Shown piece after piece: positions 1 to 12,802 of a stretch of DNA of 64,000 bases. Under the pieces are notes generated by a model. It worked only from the letters and a program-made list of their open reading frames with translations, was not told the DNA's origin and searched no databases. Source of the DNA: Apium graveolens. Lineage: Eukaryota > Streptophyta > Magnoliopsida > Apiales > Apiaceae. Positions within the stretch are counted from its first letter, which is position 1. Each line of letters starts with the position of its first letter. Made by a program: the position numbers and the translations under genes. The DNA lies in NCBI RefSeq assembly GCF_009905375.1, contig NW_027417616.1:62001-126000 (forward strand), in the 5' to 3' direction.

Positions 1-3000
1 ATTGACATGTTAACATCATATACATGCATTTTGACATCCTTTAACCGCCTCTTGGTACCACCTTTATACGAGTAAATTTTGGGCCACATTTTGGCTTTAA
101 TCAACCATGTAAGTCACTCTTCCCCATATTAAAGTCACTTTGTGCCCCATAAGAGTCATTTGCAACCATATATTGGTAAAATTGACCTTTTAATATCATA
201 TACATGCAATTTGACTTCCATTAACCACCTGTTCGAACCACATTTATACGAGTCAATTTTGGGCCATATTTTGGCTCTAATCAACCATGTAAGTCATTCT
301 TCACCATATTAGAGTCAATTTGCACCCTATAAGAGTTACTTGCTACAATACATTGGTATAATTGACATGTTAACATCATATACATGCAATTTAACATCCT
401 TTAACCACCTCTTGGTACCACTTTTATACGAGTAAATTTTGGGCCATATTTTGGCATTAATAAACCATGTAAGTCACTCTTCACTATATTAGAGTCATAT
501 TTCACCCTATAAGATATATTGGTACAATTTACATGTTAACATAATATACATGCAATTTAAAATCCTTTAACCACCTCTTGGTACAACTTTTATACGAGTC
601 AATTTGGGCCACATTTTGGCTCTAATCAACCATGTAAGTCACTCTTCACCATATTAGAGTCACTTTGCACCCTATAAGAGTCATTTTCTACCATATATTG
701 GTACAATTGACATGTTAACATCATATACATGCAATTTAACATCCTTTAACCACCTCTTGGTACCACTTTTGTACGAGTCAATTTTGGGCCACCTTCTGGC
801 TCTAATCAACCATGTAATTCACTCTTCACCATATTAGAGTCACTTTGCACCCTATTAGAGTCACTTGCCACCATATATTGGTATAATTGACATGTTAACA
901 TCATATATATGAATTTTAACATCCTTTAACCCCCTCTTGGTACCACTTTTATACGAGTCAATTTTGGCCACATTTTGGATTTAATTAACCATATAACTGA
1001 CTCTTCACTATATTAAAGTCACTTTGCGCCCTATAAGAATCACTTGCCACCATATATTGGTACAATCGACCTTGTAATATCATATACATGTAATCTGACT
1101 TCCTTTAACCACCTGTTGGTACCACATTTATACGAGTCAATTTTGGGCCGTATTTTGGCTCTAATCAACCACGTAAGTCATTCTTCACCATATTTGTGTC
1201 ACTTTGCACCCTATAAGAGTTACTTGCAATAATACATTGGTACAATTGACATGTTAACATCATATACGTGCAATTTAACATTCTTTAACCACCTCTTGGT
1301 ACCACTTTTATACGAGTCAATTTAGGGCCATATTTTGGCTTTAATCAACCATGTAAGTCACTCTTCACCGTATTAGAGTCACTTTGCACTCTATAAGAGT
1401 CACTAGCCACCATATATTGGTACAATTTACATGTTAACATCATATACATGCAATTTAACATCCTTTAACCACCTATTGGTACCACTTTTGTACGAGTCAA
1501 TTTTGGGCCACATTTTGGCTCTAATCAACCATGTAAGTCACTCTTCACTATATTAGAGTCATATTTCACCCTATAAGAGTCACTTGCTACCATATATTTG
1601 TACAATTTACATGTTAACATAATATACATGCAATTTAAAATCCTTTAACCACCTCTTGGTACAACTTTTATACGAGTCAATTTTGGGCTACATTTTGGCT
1701 CTAATCAACCATGTAAGTCACTCTTCACCATATTAGAGTCACTTTGCACCCTATAAGAGTTACTTTCTACTATATATTGGTACAATTGACATGTTAACAT
1801 CATATACATGCAATTTAACATCCTGTAACCACCTCTTGGTACCACTTTTGTACGAGTCAATTTTTGGCCACATTTTGGCTCTAATCAACCATGTAAGTCA
1901 CTCTTCACCATATTAGAGTCACTTTGCACCCTATTAGAGTCACTTGCCACCAAATATTGGTACAATTGACCTTATAACATCATATACATGCAATTTGACT
2001 TCCTTTAACCACCTCTTGGTACCACATATACACGAGTCAATTTTGGGCCATATTTTGGCTCTAATCAACCATGTAAGTCACTCTTCACCATATTAGAGTT
2101 ACTTTGTACACTATAAGAGTCACTTGACACCATATATTGGTACAATTGACATGCTAACATCATGTACATGCAATTTAACATCCTTTAACCACCTCTTGGT
2201 ACCACTTTTGTACGAGTCTATTTTGGGCCACATTTTGGCTCTAATCAACCATGTAAGTCACTCTTCACCATATTAGAGACACTTTGCACCTATAAGAGTC
2301 ACTTTACACTATATATTGGTACAATTGACATGTTAACATCATATAAATTCAATTTAACATCCTTTAACCACCTCTTGGTACCACATTTATACGAGTCAAT
2401 TTTGGGCCACACTTTGGCTCTAATCAACCATGTAAGTCACTCTTCACCATATTAGAGTCACTTTGCACCCTATAAGAGTCACTAGCCACCATATATTGGT
2501 ACAATTTACATGTTAACATCATAGACATGCAATTTAACATCCTTTAACCGCCTTTTTGTACCACTTTTGTACGAGTCAATTTTGGGCCATATTTTGGCTC
2601 TAATCAACCATGTAAGTCACTCTTCACCATATTAGAGTCATTTTGCACCCTATAAGAGTCACTTTATACCATATATTGGTACAATTGACATGTTAACATC
2701 ATATACATGCAATTTAACATCCTTTAACCACTTCTTGGTACCTCTTTTGTACGAGTCAATTTAACGCTACCTTCTGGCTCTAATCAACCATGTAAGTCAC
2801 TCTTCACCATATTAGAGTCACTCTGCACCCTATTAGACTCACTTGCCACCATATATTGGTAAAATTGACATGTTAACATCATATACATGCATTTTGACAT
2901 CCTTTAACCGCCTCTTGGTACCACTTTTATATGAGTCAATTTTGGGACACATTTTGGCTTTAATCAACCATGTAAGTCACTCTTCCCCATATTAAAGTCA

Positions 3001-4800
3001 CTTTGCGACCCATAAGAGTCATTTGCCACCATATATTGGTAAAATTGACCTTGTAATATCATATACATGCAATTTGACTTCCATTAACCACCTGTTCGTA
3101 CCACATTTATACGAGTCAATTTTGGGCCATATTTTGGCTTTAATCAACCATGTAAGTCATTCTTCACCATATTAGAGTCAGTTTGCACCCTATAAGAGTT
3201 ACTTGCTACAATACATTGGTATAATTGACATGTTAACATCATATACATACAATTTAACATCCTTTAACCACCTCTTGGTACCACTTTTATACGAGTAAAT
3301 TTTGGGCCATATTTTGGCATTAATAAACCATGTAAGTCACTCTTCACTATATTAGAGTCACATTTCACCCTATAAGATATATTGGTACAATTTACATGTT
3401 AACATAATATACATGCAATTTAAAATCCTTTAACCACCTCTTGGTACAACTTTTATACGAGTCAATTTTGGGCAACATTTTGGCTCTAATCAACCATGTA
3501 AGTCACTCTTCACCATATTAGAGACACTTTGCACCCTATAAGAGTCACTTTCTACCATATATTGGTACAATTGACATGTTAACATCATATACATTCAATT
3601 TAACATCCTTTAACCACCTCTTGGTACCACTTTTATACGAGTCAATTTTGGGCAACCTTCTGGCTCTAATCAACCATGTAAGTCACTCTTCACCATATTA
3701 GAGTCACTTTGCACCCTATTAGAGTCACTTGCCACCATATATTGGTATAATTGACATGTTAACATCATATATATGAATTTTAACATCCTTTAACCACCTC
3801 TTGGTACCACTTTTCTACGAGTAAATTTTGGGCCATATTTTGGCATTAATAAACCATGTAAGTCACTCTTCACTATATTAGAGTCACATTTCACCCTATA
3901 AGATATATTGGTACAATTTACATGTTAACATAATATACATGCAATTTAAAATCCTTTAACCCCCTCTTGGTACAACTTTTATACGAGTCAATTTTAGGCC
4001 GTATTTTGGCTCTAATCAACCACGTAAGTCATTCTTCACCATATTTGTGTCACTTTGCACCCTATAAGAGTTACTTGCTACAATACATTGGTACAATTGA
4101 CATGTTAACATCATATACATGCAATTTAACATTCTTTAACCATCTCTTGGTACCACTTTTATACGAGTCAATTTTGGACCACATTTTGGCTTTAATCAAC
4201 CATGTAAGTCACTCTTCACCGTATTAGAGTCACTTTGCACCCTATAAGAGTCACTAGCCACCATATATTGGTACAATTTATATGTTAACATCATATACAT
4301 GCAATTTAACATCCTTTAACCACCTATTGGTACCACTTTTGTATGAGTCAATTTTGGGCCACATTTTGGCTCTAATCAACCATGTAAGTCACTCTTCACC
4401 ATATTAAAGTCATTTTGCACCCTATAAGATTCACTTTACACCATATATTGGTACAATTGACATGTTAACATCATATACATGCAATTTAACATCCTTTAAC
4501 CACCTCTTGGTACCACTTTTGTACTAGTCAATTTTTGGCCATATTTTGGCTGTAATCAACCATGTAAGTCACTCTTCACCATATTAGAGTCACTTTGCAC
4601 CCTATTAGAGTCACTTGCCACCAAATATTGGTACAATTGACCTTATAACATCATATACATGCAATTTGACTTCCTTTAACCAACTCTTGGTACCACATAT
4701 ATACGAGTCAATTTTGGGCCACACTTTGGTTCTAATCAACCATGTAAGTCTTTCTTCACCATATTAGAGTCACTTTGTACCCAATAAGAATCACTTTCCA
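1..4800. repeat. Higher-order repeat, ~2862 bp (about 16 monomers), two copies
   Basis: Diagnostic monomer variants recur at a fixed offset. The variant with ATGCATTTTGACATCC and CCGCCTCTTGG is at 1 and 2864. The 166-bp monomer is near 512 and 3374. GGGCCGTATTTTGG (GGCCGTATTTTGG in the second copy) with CATATTTGTGTCAC is near 1146 and 4008. The variant with AGTCACTAGCCACC is near 1400 and 4250. Later markers (CCAAATATTGGTACAATTGACC at 1952 and 4622) are offset by about 2670, so roughly one monomer is missing from the second copy. Boundaries are approximate because they were found by eye. Confidence 0.65.
484..540. repeat. Contracted 166-bp satellite monomer variant
   Basis: Here the satellite runs CCCTATAAGATATATTGGTAC, lacking 14 bp of the third 21-bp subrepeat, so the monomer starting at 361 is 166 bp. 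The same contraction recurs near 3374 and 3903 and is a useful marker of the higher-order repeat and of a local ~529-bp (three-monomer) duplication between the last two. Confidence 0.8.
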
Positions 4801-6280
4801 CCATATATTTGTACAATTTACATGTTAACATCATATACATGCAATTTAACATCTTTTAACCACTTCTTGGTACCACTTTTATACGAGTCAATTTTGGGCC
4901 ACATTTTGGCTCTAATCAACCATGTAAGTCACTATTCACCATATTAGAGTCACTTTGCACCCTATAAGAGTCACGTTCTACCGTATATTGGTACAATTTA
5001 CATGTTAACATCATATACATGCAATTTAACATTATTTAACCACCTCTTGGTACCACTTTTATACGAGTCAATTTTGGACAATATTTTGCCTTTAATCAAC
5101 CATGTAAGTCACTCTTCACCGTATTAAAGTCACTTTGCGCCCTATAAGAGTCACTTGCCGCCATATATTGGTACAATTGACCTTGTAATATCATATACAT
5201 GCAATTTGACTTCCTTTAACCACCTGTTTGTACCACATTTTTACGAGTCATTTTTGGGCCATATTTTGGCTATAATCAACCATGAAAGTCACACTTCACC
5301 ATATTAGAGTCACTTTGCACCCTATAAGATTTACTTGCTACAATACATTGGTAAAATTGAGATGTTAACATTATATACATGCAATTTAACATCCTTTAAC
5401 CACCTCTTGGTACCAGTTTTATACGAGTCAATTTTGGGCCATATTTTAGCTCTAATCAACCATGTAAGTCACTCTTCACCATATTAGAGTCACTTTGCAC
5501 CCTATAAGAGTCACTTTCCACCATATATTTGTACAGTTTACATGTTAAGATCATATACATGCAATTTAACATCTTTTAACCACTTCTTGGTACCACTTTT
5601 ATACGAGTCAATTTTGGGCCACATTTTGGCTCTCATCAACCATGTAAGTCACTCTTAACCATATTAGAGTCACTTTCCACTCTATAAGAGTCATGTTCCA
5701 CCATATATTGGTACAATTGGCATGTTAACATCATATACATGCAATTTAACATCCTTTAACCACCTCTTGGTACCACTATTGTACGAGTAAATTTTGGGTC
5801 ACCTTCTGGCTCTAATCAACCATGTAATTCACTCTTCACCATATTACAGTCACTTTGCACCCTATTAGAGGCACTTCCCACCATATATTGGTACAATTGA
5901 CATGTTAACATCATATACATGAATTTTGACATCCTTTAACAACCTCTTGGAACCACTTTTATACGAGCCAATTTTGGTCCACATTTTGGCTTTAATCAAC
6001 CATGTAAGTCACTCTTCACCATATTAAAGTCACTTTGCGCTCTATAAGAGTCACTTTCCCCCATATATTGGTACAATTGACATGTTAACATCATATACAT
6101 GCAATTTAACATCCTTTAACCACCTCTTGGTACCACTTTTGTACGAGTCAATTTTGGGCCACCTTCTGGCTCTAATCAACCATGTAATTCACTCTTCACC
6201 ATATTAGAGTCACTTTGCACCCTATTAGAGTCACTTGCCACCATATATTGGTACAATTGACATGTTAACATCATATACAT

Positions 6281-7674
6281 GATGGTTAAAGCTATGAAGG
6301 TTGTATTATGGTTTGGAAGATTGACATTCCTTCTGATGACTGTGCAATACCCGACCATAATAGTAGTTGGTAAAGGTGTAATTCGTGTAATCGCCATGAA
6401 CGGGCTATCTATCTTAGAAGGTCCTATCTTGAGATAAGCCAGGACCATATTTCAAAAAGGACTAAACAAACCTTTGAGTTAAGTCTTCTATTGAAGGCAT
6501 ATGATTAAGAATGGTATTAACCTGCTATCGTTGCTTTGAGCGAAACTCTTCTGCAATTTTATCTGCTTCATGTCATGTATGTATGTCAGAATCAGGAGTG
6601 TACTCCATGAATCATGAATGGTGATTATGTTACCTCCTTAGAAGGATTTGATACGACATGTATGGACTCCGTATGGTTAGATATTAAGACTTCATGGAAA
6701 ATGAATGACTACAGTAGGTCAGTGGTGGACCATAGTAAGGCAGCAATGATTCTGTGAGTAATGAGCTGATTACAACCGTGAGAGTTATATTGGAATGGGT
6801 GTTGAGATTGAGTACCACTAATCGGGTCGTGGTAGTGTATAAGTTATTATTGATAGACTAAGTAAGTAGAGTATCTACCTATTGAATATTTACTCCTTCT
6901 TAGCAATAGAGAGTCGTATTACTATATGAGGAAGGTTGCGGTGCGAGCATAGAATCCTAGTAACGGTGATATATAGAATGAGATCCCAGATTCGATTTTC
7001 GATGTCGAGGGAGTTTCAAAGGTAATTGTGTATAAGCTCGAGGAAGAGCATGGGTCCATAGAATGATGGACGGAATAGCAAATATTTAGGCATGTGAAAT
7101 ACGATGCTATAATACTTGATGTTGATATAAATACATATATGTTTTGTTCTCCTATGACAAACATCCATAGTTCAGAGGTAGGTTCCAAGCCAGATATTTT
7201 ATGGCAGTATATTTTTTTTCATATATATACAATTCTTTTCAGTTCGTTCTTTTCTCTTCTTTTCATTTCATGTAAACTGAGAAGAACAACCCTTCCAGAA
7301 GGGGAGGTATTGCCGAATGACTATCTATCTGTGTGATAGAAGCCGAGTAGGATACCAGCTATTGTTTAATTGCTTGTCAAGTACTAAAGACTGGCCACCT
7401 TCTGTACTAACTATGCGATATAACAAGTGTTCATGATCATAGTGATCTCTCAACAAATTCCTTTACTTCTATTTGATTGATCAAATTTTGGAAAATAGAA
7501 ACAACTGAAAAAGGAGTAATAAAGTGGTGGTAGTATGCGGAATGGAAACACATTCATGATACTAAGGTTGACGTGGTTATTAAAAGGTTATAGAATGCTA
7601 GCGAGCAAAAGGATAACCCGTATAATATTAGGAACGGAAGGTAGTAGCGATTACGAACTGGAAAAGAATGGGTA
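6281..7674 (+). other. Decayed interior of element 1, no recognisable domain
   Basis: About 1.4 kb of non-satellite sequence with many stops in all frames. It matches, by eye, the stretch 54216-55650 (- strand) of the other Tekay-like element, for example TTGGAAGATTGACATTCC and GGGCTATCTATCTTAGAAGG. I recognise no protein domain. Because the same non-coding sequence occurs in both copies, it was already degenerate in their common source. Confidence 0.75.
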
Positions 7675-8000
7675 TTGAGAAGCAAAAGTTCTAATGCTAA
7701 AAGTTATAATGAGAGTCTGTGCAATAGACTTGAAAGAATTTGGAATGATCACCTAACACGGATTGAGTTTTCTTACGACAATAGATCATATGTCAGTATT
7801 GAGATATCGCCTTATGAGATCCTTGAGGGAAGACAATGTCGATTTCCCTTATGTTAGGATGAAGTTGTAGAGCGCAAGATGCTCGGACCCGCAGTAGTCC
7901 AAAGGACCAGGGATATAATAGATCTAATCAGAGGACGGATGGTAGTAACCCCAGATGGACATAAGAGGTATGCTGATTTGACTCAAAAAGGGCAAAGAGT
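7675..8000 (+). pseudogene. Integrase C-terminal remnant (element 1)
   Basis: Translation of the first 60 codons contains WNDHLTRIEFSYDNRSYVSI, then SPYEILEGRQCRFPLC. This matches the end of the Ty3/gypsy integrase core, where the family has a W-D-H-L-x-x-x-E-F-A-Y-N pattern followed by P-x-E-x-L-Y-G-R-x-C-R-S-P. After an in-frame TAG it continues DEVVERKMLGPAVVQRTRD, the region following the core in Tekay/Del elements. The DDE catalytic part upstream is missing. This is a non-functional relic. Confidence 0.8.
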
Positions 8001-8264
8001 ATGAAATAAAGGACCTAGTAATGTTATAGGTATTCCCTTGGAAACCCTTGGAAAGGATTGATGAGGTTCGGAAAGAAAGGAAAGCTAAGTCTACAATTTG
8101 TTGGACCCTTGGGTATATAAAGACGTTTGGGAAGTTAGCATATGAGCTAGCCCTACCCCCGAACCTGTAGCAAGTTCATAACGTGTTCCACGTACCAATG
8201 TTAAGGAAGTGTAATTCGGATGCTAGACCAATAGGGGCATATGAGCGCATAGACATGTAACCAG

Positions 8265-8420
8265 ACGTAACCTATATGGAGCAACCAGGAAGGGTATAGA
8301 TTAAGAAGGAATGAGTGCTTAGGAGAAGGGTTATCAAACTAGTAAGAGTTTGATGGTAGAACCACAATGTGGGAAAATTGACTTGAGAGTTAGAAAGTGC
8401 AATACTAAGAAGGTATCCCT
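8265..8420 (+). pseudogene. Chromodomain remnant at the pol 3' end (element 1)
   Basis: Reading with stops gives pieces such as YMEQPGRV, VLRRRVIKLVRV and ELESAILRRYP. These resemble the C-terminal chromodomain of Tekay-type chromoviruses, which typically reads EQPVEILDRKEQVLRNK, then VKLVRVLW, then TWELESDM. Just upstream, about 8155-8215, QVHNVFHVPMLRKC matches the conserved link between integrase and chromodomain. At least three stops interrupt it. The chromodomain is what targets such elements to heterochromatin in intact relatives. Confidence 0.72.
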
Positions 8421-8456
8421 ATTCATTTCTATCTGATTCCGGGACAGAATCTTTTT

Positions 8457-8469
8457 AAGGAGGGGAGAC
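8457..8469 (+). other. Polypurine tract of element 1
   Basis: AAGGAGGGGAGAC lies immediately before the LTR start TGTAATAACCCC. This is the expected site of plus-strand priming. The same tract occurs in the other Tekay-like element at 53433-53444 on the - strand. Confidence 0.85.
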
Positions 8470-11400
8470 TGTAATAACCCCAATTTTTGGGAAATTTTGA
8501 AACCCTTATGAATAGTGTTTTTGCTGAATGAGAAAACTTTTCATGCCACACTATGTAGGGGTTCTGATATGGATATTCTGAGATTTTATTAGCACTTTAT
8601 ATGGGATATAAGTGTATGTAAAGATCGTCAGAATCCAAATCCGAACACTTTGATTTTCCCGGATATACACTAGATACGGAGAGAATTGAGTATAAGGTAA
8701 CAGGATAAAAAGGATTTAAATTAAAGGATTATAATAGAGGATCATAAAAAGGAATATAATGTATTGAGAAAGGTTAAGGGAACCTAAGTAATAAGATCCC
8801 GGGTATGATCCTTCAAACGATAAACGAGAACGAAAGTTAAGCGAACCGTATAACAGATCAGCGGTCATTAGGCAAACAATTAGGAAGTTAATCAAAGGGA
8901 TTAGAGAGAGTGATGTCACCCAACCAATGAGAAGAGGACAAGGAGGGAAAGATGGCATCACCACATGACATAGGCATGACATGGGAAGGAAGGAGGTGTG
9001 GTTGAATGAGAACCACACAAATTCAAGGGCAACAAGGTAATTGACTAAATCAAACACAAAATCAAATCAACCAAGCCAAGCAAATCATTTCATCAAAACA
9101 CAAAAAAAATCAATTCTCTCATTCCAAGCAAGCTTGCTCTCGGCTTTTACTATTTCAAAAGGGGAAGAAATTCAAAACTCAAGATCCAAGCCTCCTAAAT
9201 TGGTAAGATAATTCTGTAATCATCTTTATGCTTAGTTAGGGCTATATCATGAGTTTAAGCCATTAATTCCTTCTCAATCTTCTTCATTTAATCAAAGAAG
9301 AAAACAATGAATAGTTTTTTCAAGTTTTTAACTTGATATTTTTCTTGTTTTCCTTGAAGATCCAAGCATTTCCTAAGACTTCTTAAAGCTTCTTAAGGCT
9401 TCCTAGCTCCTCCCACCACTTCAAGGAAGGTATATCATCTCCAAACCCTAGATTCCTATGTATTATAAGATGATTTTGATTAGTAGGGTGATATTGTAGC
9501 TTGATGTTGTGATTTAGAGTTTGGGATTTGAAATGGTAGTGAAATGGAATGGTAAATGTTGTTGTTTTGATTAAAAGAACTTAAGTATGGATAAAGTTAA
9601 GCTTAGGCATAAGTATGAATGTTAAAATTGAATTGGTTGGGGTTGTTATGATGTGATAAGGATGGATGTTGGTTGTATGTTGGATTTGAGGTTGAATTGG
9701 GTTGGTTTTGAATGGTTTAAAATTGGGAAATCGCGTAAACATAGCCGTCATAACGTCCGATTTTCTTTAGACTGTTTTTGTGCATAACATTAGGACCCGA
9801 GAACCCCCTGCTAGATTATGACCATTGCCATGTTTAGATAGCTCATGTTACGAGCTTCGTTTTGATATGTAGTTCGTTCGATTCCGATGCACGGTTTAGG
9901 AGAAACGACCATTTCATGTAACGGCGTTTCGCGAACGAAACTTTTCCCCTCGCCTTACTTTGAAACATAGGTTAAAGACCAAAAAGGGTTAATTAATGTA
10001 TGAAACATTTATGTAAGGTGTAATAGGCAGTTGGTAAGACACTTCGCCTTAAAACTCGTAATGGTTAAATTATTAAAAATGGTGGAGCCGAGGGTACTCG
10101 AGTGACTTAAGAGAATTAGTAAGCGCAAAACAAGCGTTAGAGTCTAAGTTAGTTAAAGTATAGATTTACAAGTGACTTTGGTTTAATTCCAACTTACTTG
10201 TTGTTTATAGGTTACCAGACTCGTCCCGAGCCATTCATAACCCCCAGTCGCTCAGGCAAGTTTTCTACCCGTTATAACTGTTGTTGTGATGTATATATGT
10301 ATTTGCATTATCTTGCGATAGATGCATGTTGGTTAATTAGCAAATGTTGCAATATATTGAAGCATGCTGCTATGGTATATATATACATGCCTATTTCGTA
10401 TTCTTTCTATATATATCTGTTGATTCAGTTGATAATACCTATGCTAGAGGATAGCGATAATTTGCATATACCCTTAGTATAGGGACCCAAAGGTGAAAAT
10501 ATTTTCTAAAACCGGGAGTCGAGGATCCCGAGTAGATTTTGTATATATGGATATAAATATATATATATACTTATATATATATATATGGTCATAGTTTTCA
10601 AAACTATTAATCGAATAAGGTTTATTCGATAACTTTAACTTTATTTTATTATTGAATATTATTTCGAATATTATTTGAAGGCTTATGACTCCTTTATATT
10701 AAATGAATATTATTTTGAATATTCATTCGAGGACTTATGACTCCTTTTATTTTATTATTTGAATATTATTTGAATATTATTCGAAGGCTTATGACTCCTT
10801 TATATTAAATGAATATTATTTTGAATATTCATTCGAGGACTTATGACTCCTTTTATTTTATTATTTGAATATTATTTGAATATTCATTCGAGGGTTTATG
10901 ACTCTTTTATATTATTTATTGAATATTATTTGAATATTCATTCGAGGGCTTATGACTCAGTTTATATTATTTAATGAATATTATTTGAATATTCATTTGA
11001 GGATCTATGACTCCGATTATTTGCTGAGATATATTCTTTATTTTATTAAAGAATAAGGTGACAATAATCAAACTTATTTTCGATTATTCAAATAAAGATA
11101 GTACTTTCATATAAGTATATCTTTGGTTATTTAATACTCGTTTCAAGTATAAGTTTTAATACTTCTACTTCAATTATTTTTATAAAGATTATTCTTATGG
11201 GAATGTTATTTAAATAATAATATTCAGTTATTTTCTAAATATTCTGGGGACTGATTTACTTCATTAAATCAGCTTTACTCCAAACACTCTATAAAGTGTT
11301 TTCGAGTCTTCAAAATGATTTTTAAAAGTTAGAGCGGATCCCAAAACTCATTTTTATATTTAAGATCTTCCTTTTTAAGGGGATTTAAATACTCGCTCAA

Positions 11401-12802
11401 AACATGAGGGATCCGACTCTGTGGTGTATTTTATATTCGCAACACGGTTGCAGTTTTGGTAAATGAATTGATTACTTACCCAACGTTCGGAAAGTAAGTC
11501 CATCTATTGAGTCGGCATAAGCAACATGGGCTCAGTGGGCGTCCATGATAGTGTAAGTGGCTCAGTGGGAGTCCATCAAATGCATAAGTGGCTGAGTGGC
11601 AGTCCAGCATAAGGTCCTATTACGACCAGGGTGATGACCAGTGGGGAATTCGTCCATCTACTAGTAGAAAAGGTTACTTATGGGTATCCTTGCCTGATCA
11701 GCAAGATATCTGGTTTTTGCCAAAATTCTTTTCCTTTCCAAATTTATTGGATATTGCAATTATGTTCATACTTTACATGACAGAGGTTTTCAGGAAATGT
11801 ATAAAGAAGATGTATATGTGGATATATATATATATATATATCAGAACTTAATGAGGTATATCATAACTTCATTTCCTTTGATAATATTCCAAGATTTAAT
11901 CTATTCAAATCTTGTCTTGTAGTCTCATCTATGTGATGAACTGTTGAAAGCTAATTATACTTTGAACAGTGGTAGTTCAAGTAGCTTTATAAATGATATA
12001 AGTGTAGTGAAGTATTTGGTAACTTCATCTTTTAAACTTATATCTAGTTAATAATTGTCTTATGAATGACAAAGATTTTCAGAAAAACGTTGAGACAAGG
12101 TTAGATATATGAGATCACCTTGCAACGATATTTTTTTGTTATACAGTTATACATTGGGACTTTGTGTATATTATGCATGGAAGAGGACTTCCAATATTTT
12201 GAAAAGTATATATGTATATATATATACCGAATATTTTGCGACTTCATCGCATTAAGATATCAAACTTGGTTCATTTCTTTTGACCAAGACTTTCATGAGT
12301 ACTATGAGAAGGCTCATATACTATTAATCATTATACATATTATTTTGGTGGGCTTGCTGCTCACCCTTGCTTTCTTCTTTCATCACACAACAACAGATAG
12401 AAAAGATGAACACGACCAAGCTCCCGATTCGCAAGCGATTAGGAGACTTTCCGCAGTTTTCTAGAAGCATTGATGCCGCCGTAGCTGAGGTAGGAACTAC
12501 CGATAGGCTAGGCTTTCAACTTTTAATGTACCAGATTTATGTATATTTATGAATTGTAATAATGGCAAAGAAATGTAAATTTATTCAGAAAACCTTTTAA
12601 GGTGTATGGACAGATAATTATGGAATAAAATGACTTGTGGTTATTTTTGGATGTTCATCTCTGAGACTATAACGTGTGGTGTGTGTGTTTATTGTGGGGT
12701 CACAGTACAGAGTAGTTGAGTAATTATTAAGATTGGGTGTTATTAAGGGAAATGGAACTCGTGACAACCCGGATCCCCGACCCCGGATTTGGGGGTGTTA
12801 CA
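8470..12802 (+). mobile_element. 3' LTR of element 1 (4333 bp)
   Basis: Begins TGTAATAACCCC and ends GGGGGTGTTACA, imperfect inverted termini with TG and CA ends. It is homologous along its length to the 4202-bp LTRs at 49231-53432 and 59041-63242 (those read reversed), but has visible base and length differences, so it is an older copy. Open frames inside, including one of 113 codons on the - strand at 8716-9057, have no family support and are not conserved in the other LTR copies. Confidence 0.92.
10640..11030. repeat. AT-rich tandem repeats inside the LTR (~53/106 bp)
   Basis: Units containing GAATATTATTTGAATATTC followed by a TTATGACTCC-type motif recur with a period of about 53 bp, and pairs at about 106 bp (near 10681 and 10787). 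GAATATTC is itself a palindrome. The corresponding stretch in the LTRs at about 51090-51240 and 60900-61050 has fewer units, which explains part of the LTR length difference. Confidence 0.75.

Larger units (their letters stand above)
1..6280. repeat. Satellite array A, ~180-bp monomer
   Basis: Head-to-tail tandem array of about 35 monomers, mostly 180 bp (starts such as ATTGACATGTTAACATC recur at 1, 181, 361), with some 166-bp variants. Each monomer carries the landmarks TTGGTACCACTTTTATACGA, TTTTGGGCCACATTTTGGCT and three AGTCAC-type subrepeats. Copies differ at scattered positions and by short indels. No gene lies in it; the open frames seen arise because 180 is a multiple of three. The array is cut at 6280 by the left end of a truncated retrotransposon. 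It is a plant heterochromatic satellite; centromeric location is possible but not shown. Confidence 0.97.
6281..12802 (+). mobile_element. Element 1: 5'-truncated Tekay-like Ty3/gypsy retrotransposon
   Basis: The body runs from a point inside the internal region to a complete 3' LTR. It is collinear with the internal region and LTR of the element at 49231-63242 read on its - strand (about 55650 down to 49231), so both belong to one family. The order is degenerate interior, integrase C-terminal remnant (7675-8000), chromodomain remnant (about 8265-8420), polypurine tract, LTR (8470-12802). The 5' LTR, PBS and the first part of the interior are absent, so no target duplication can be checked; the base run after the LTR is CTATA. 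No intact coding region remains. Confidence 0.9.

Noticed and set aside
7..23. A possible CENP-B box in the satellite
   Set aside because: I could not match the CENP-B core pattern convincingly; only simple dyads are present.
3967..4227. Open frames of 60-110 codons in the satellite with LYESILGHILALINHVSHSSPY-like translations (also at 24250, 26250, 26766, 29850, 32875, 38473, 47608, 63161)
   Set aside because: They repeat because the monomer is 180 bp, a multiple of three, and end at the same satellite stop. There is no start context, promoter or family match.
1..6280. Regular direct repeats resembling a CRISPR array
   Set aside because: The whole 180-bp unit is conserved with no unique spacers, and the setting is a plant genome.
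8716..9057. 113-codon open frame on the - strand inside the LTR of element 1
   Set aside because: The homologous part of the other LTRs is not open in the same way, and there is no family resemblance.
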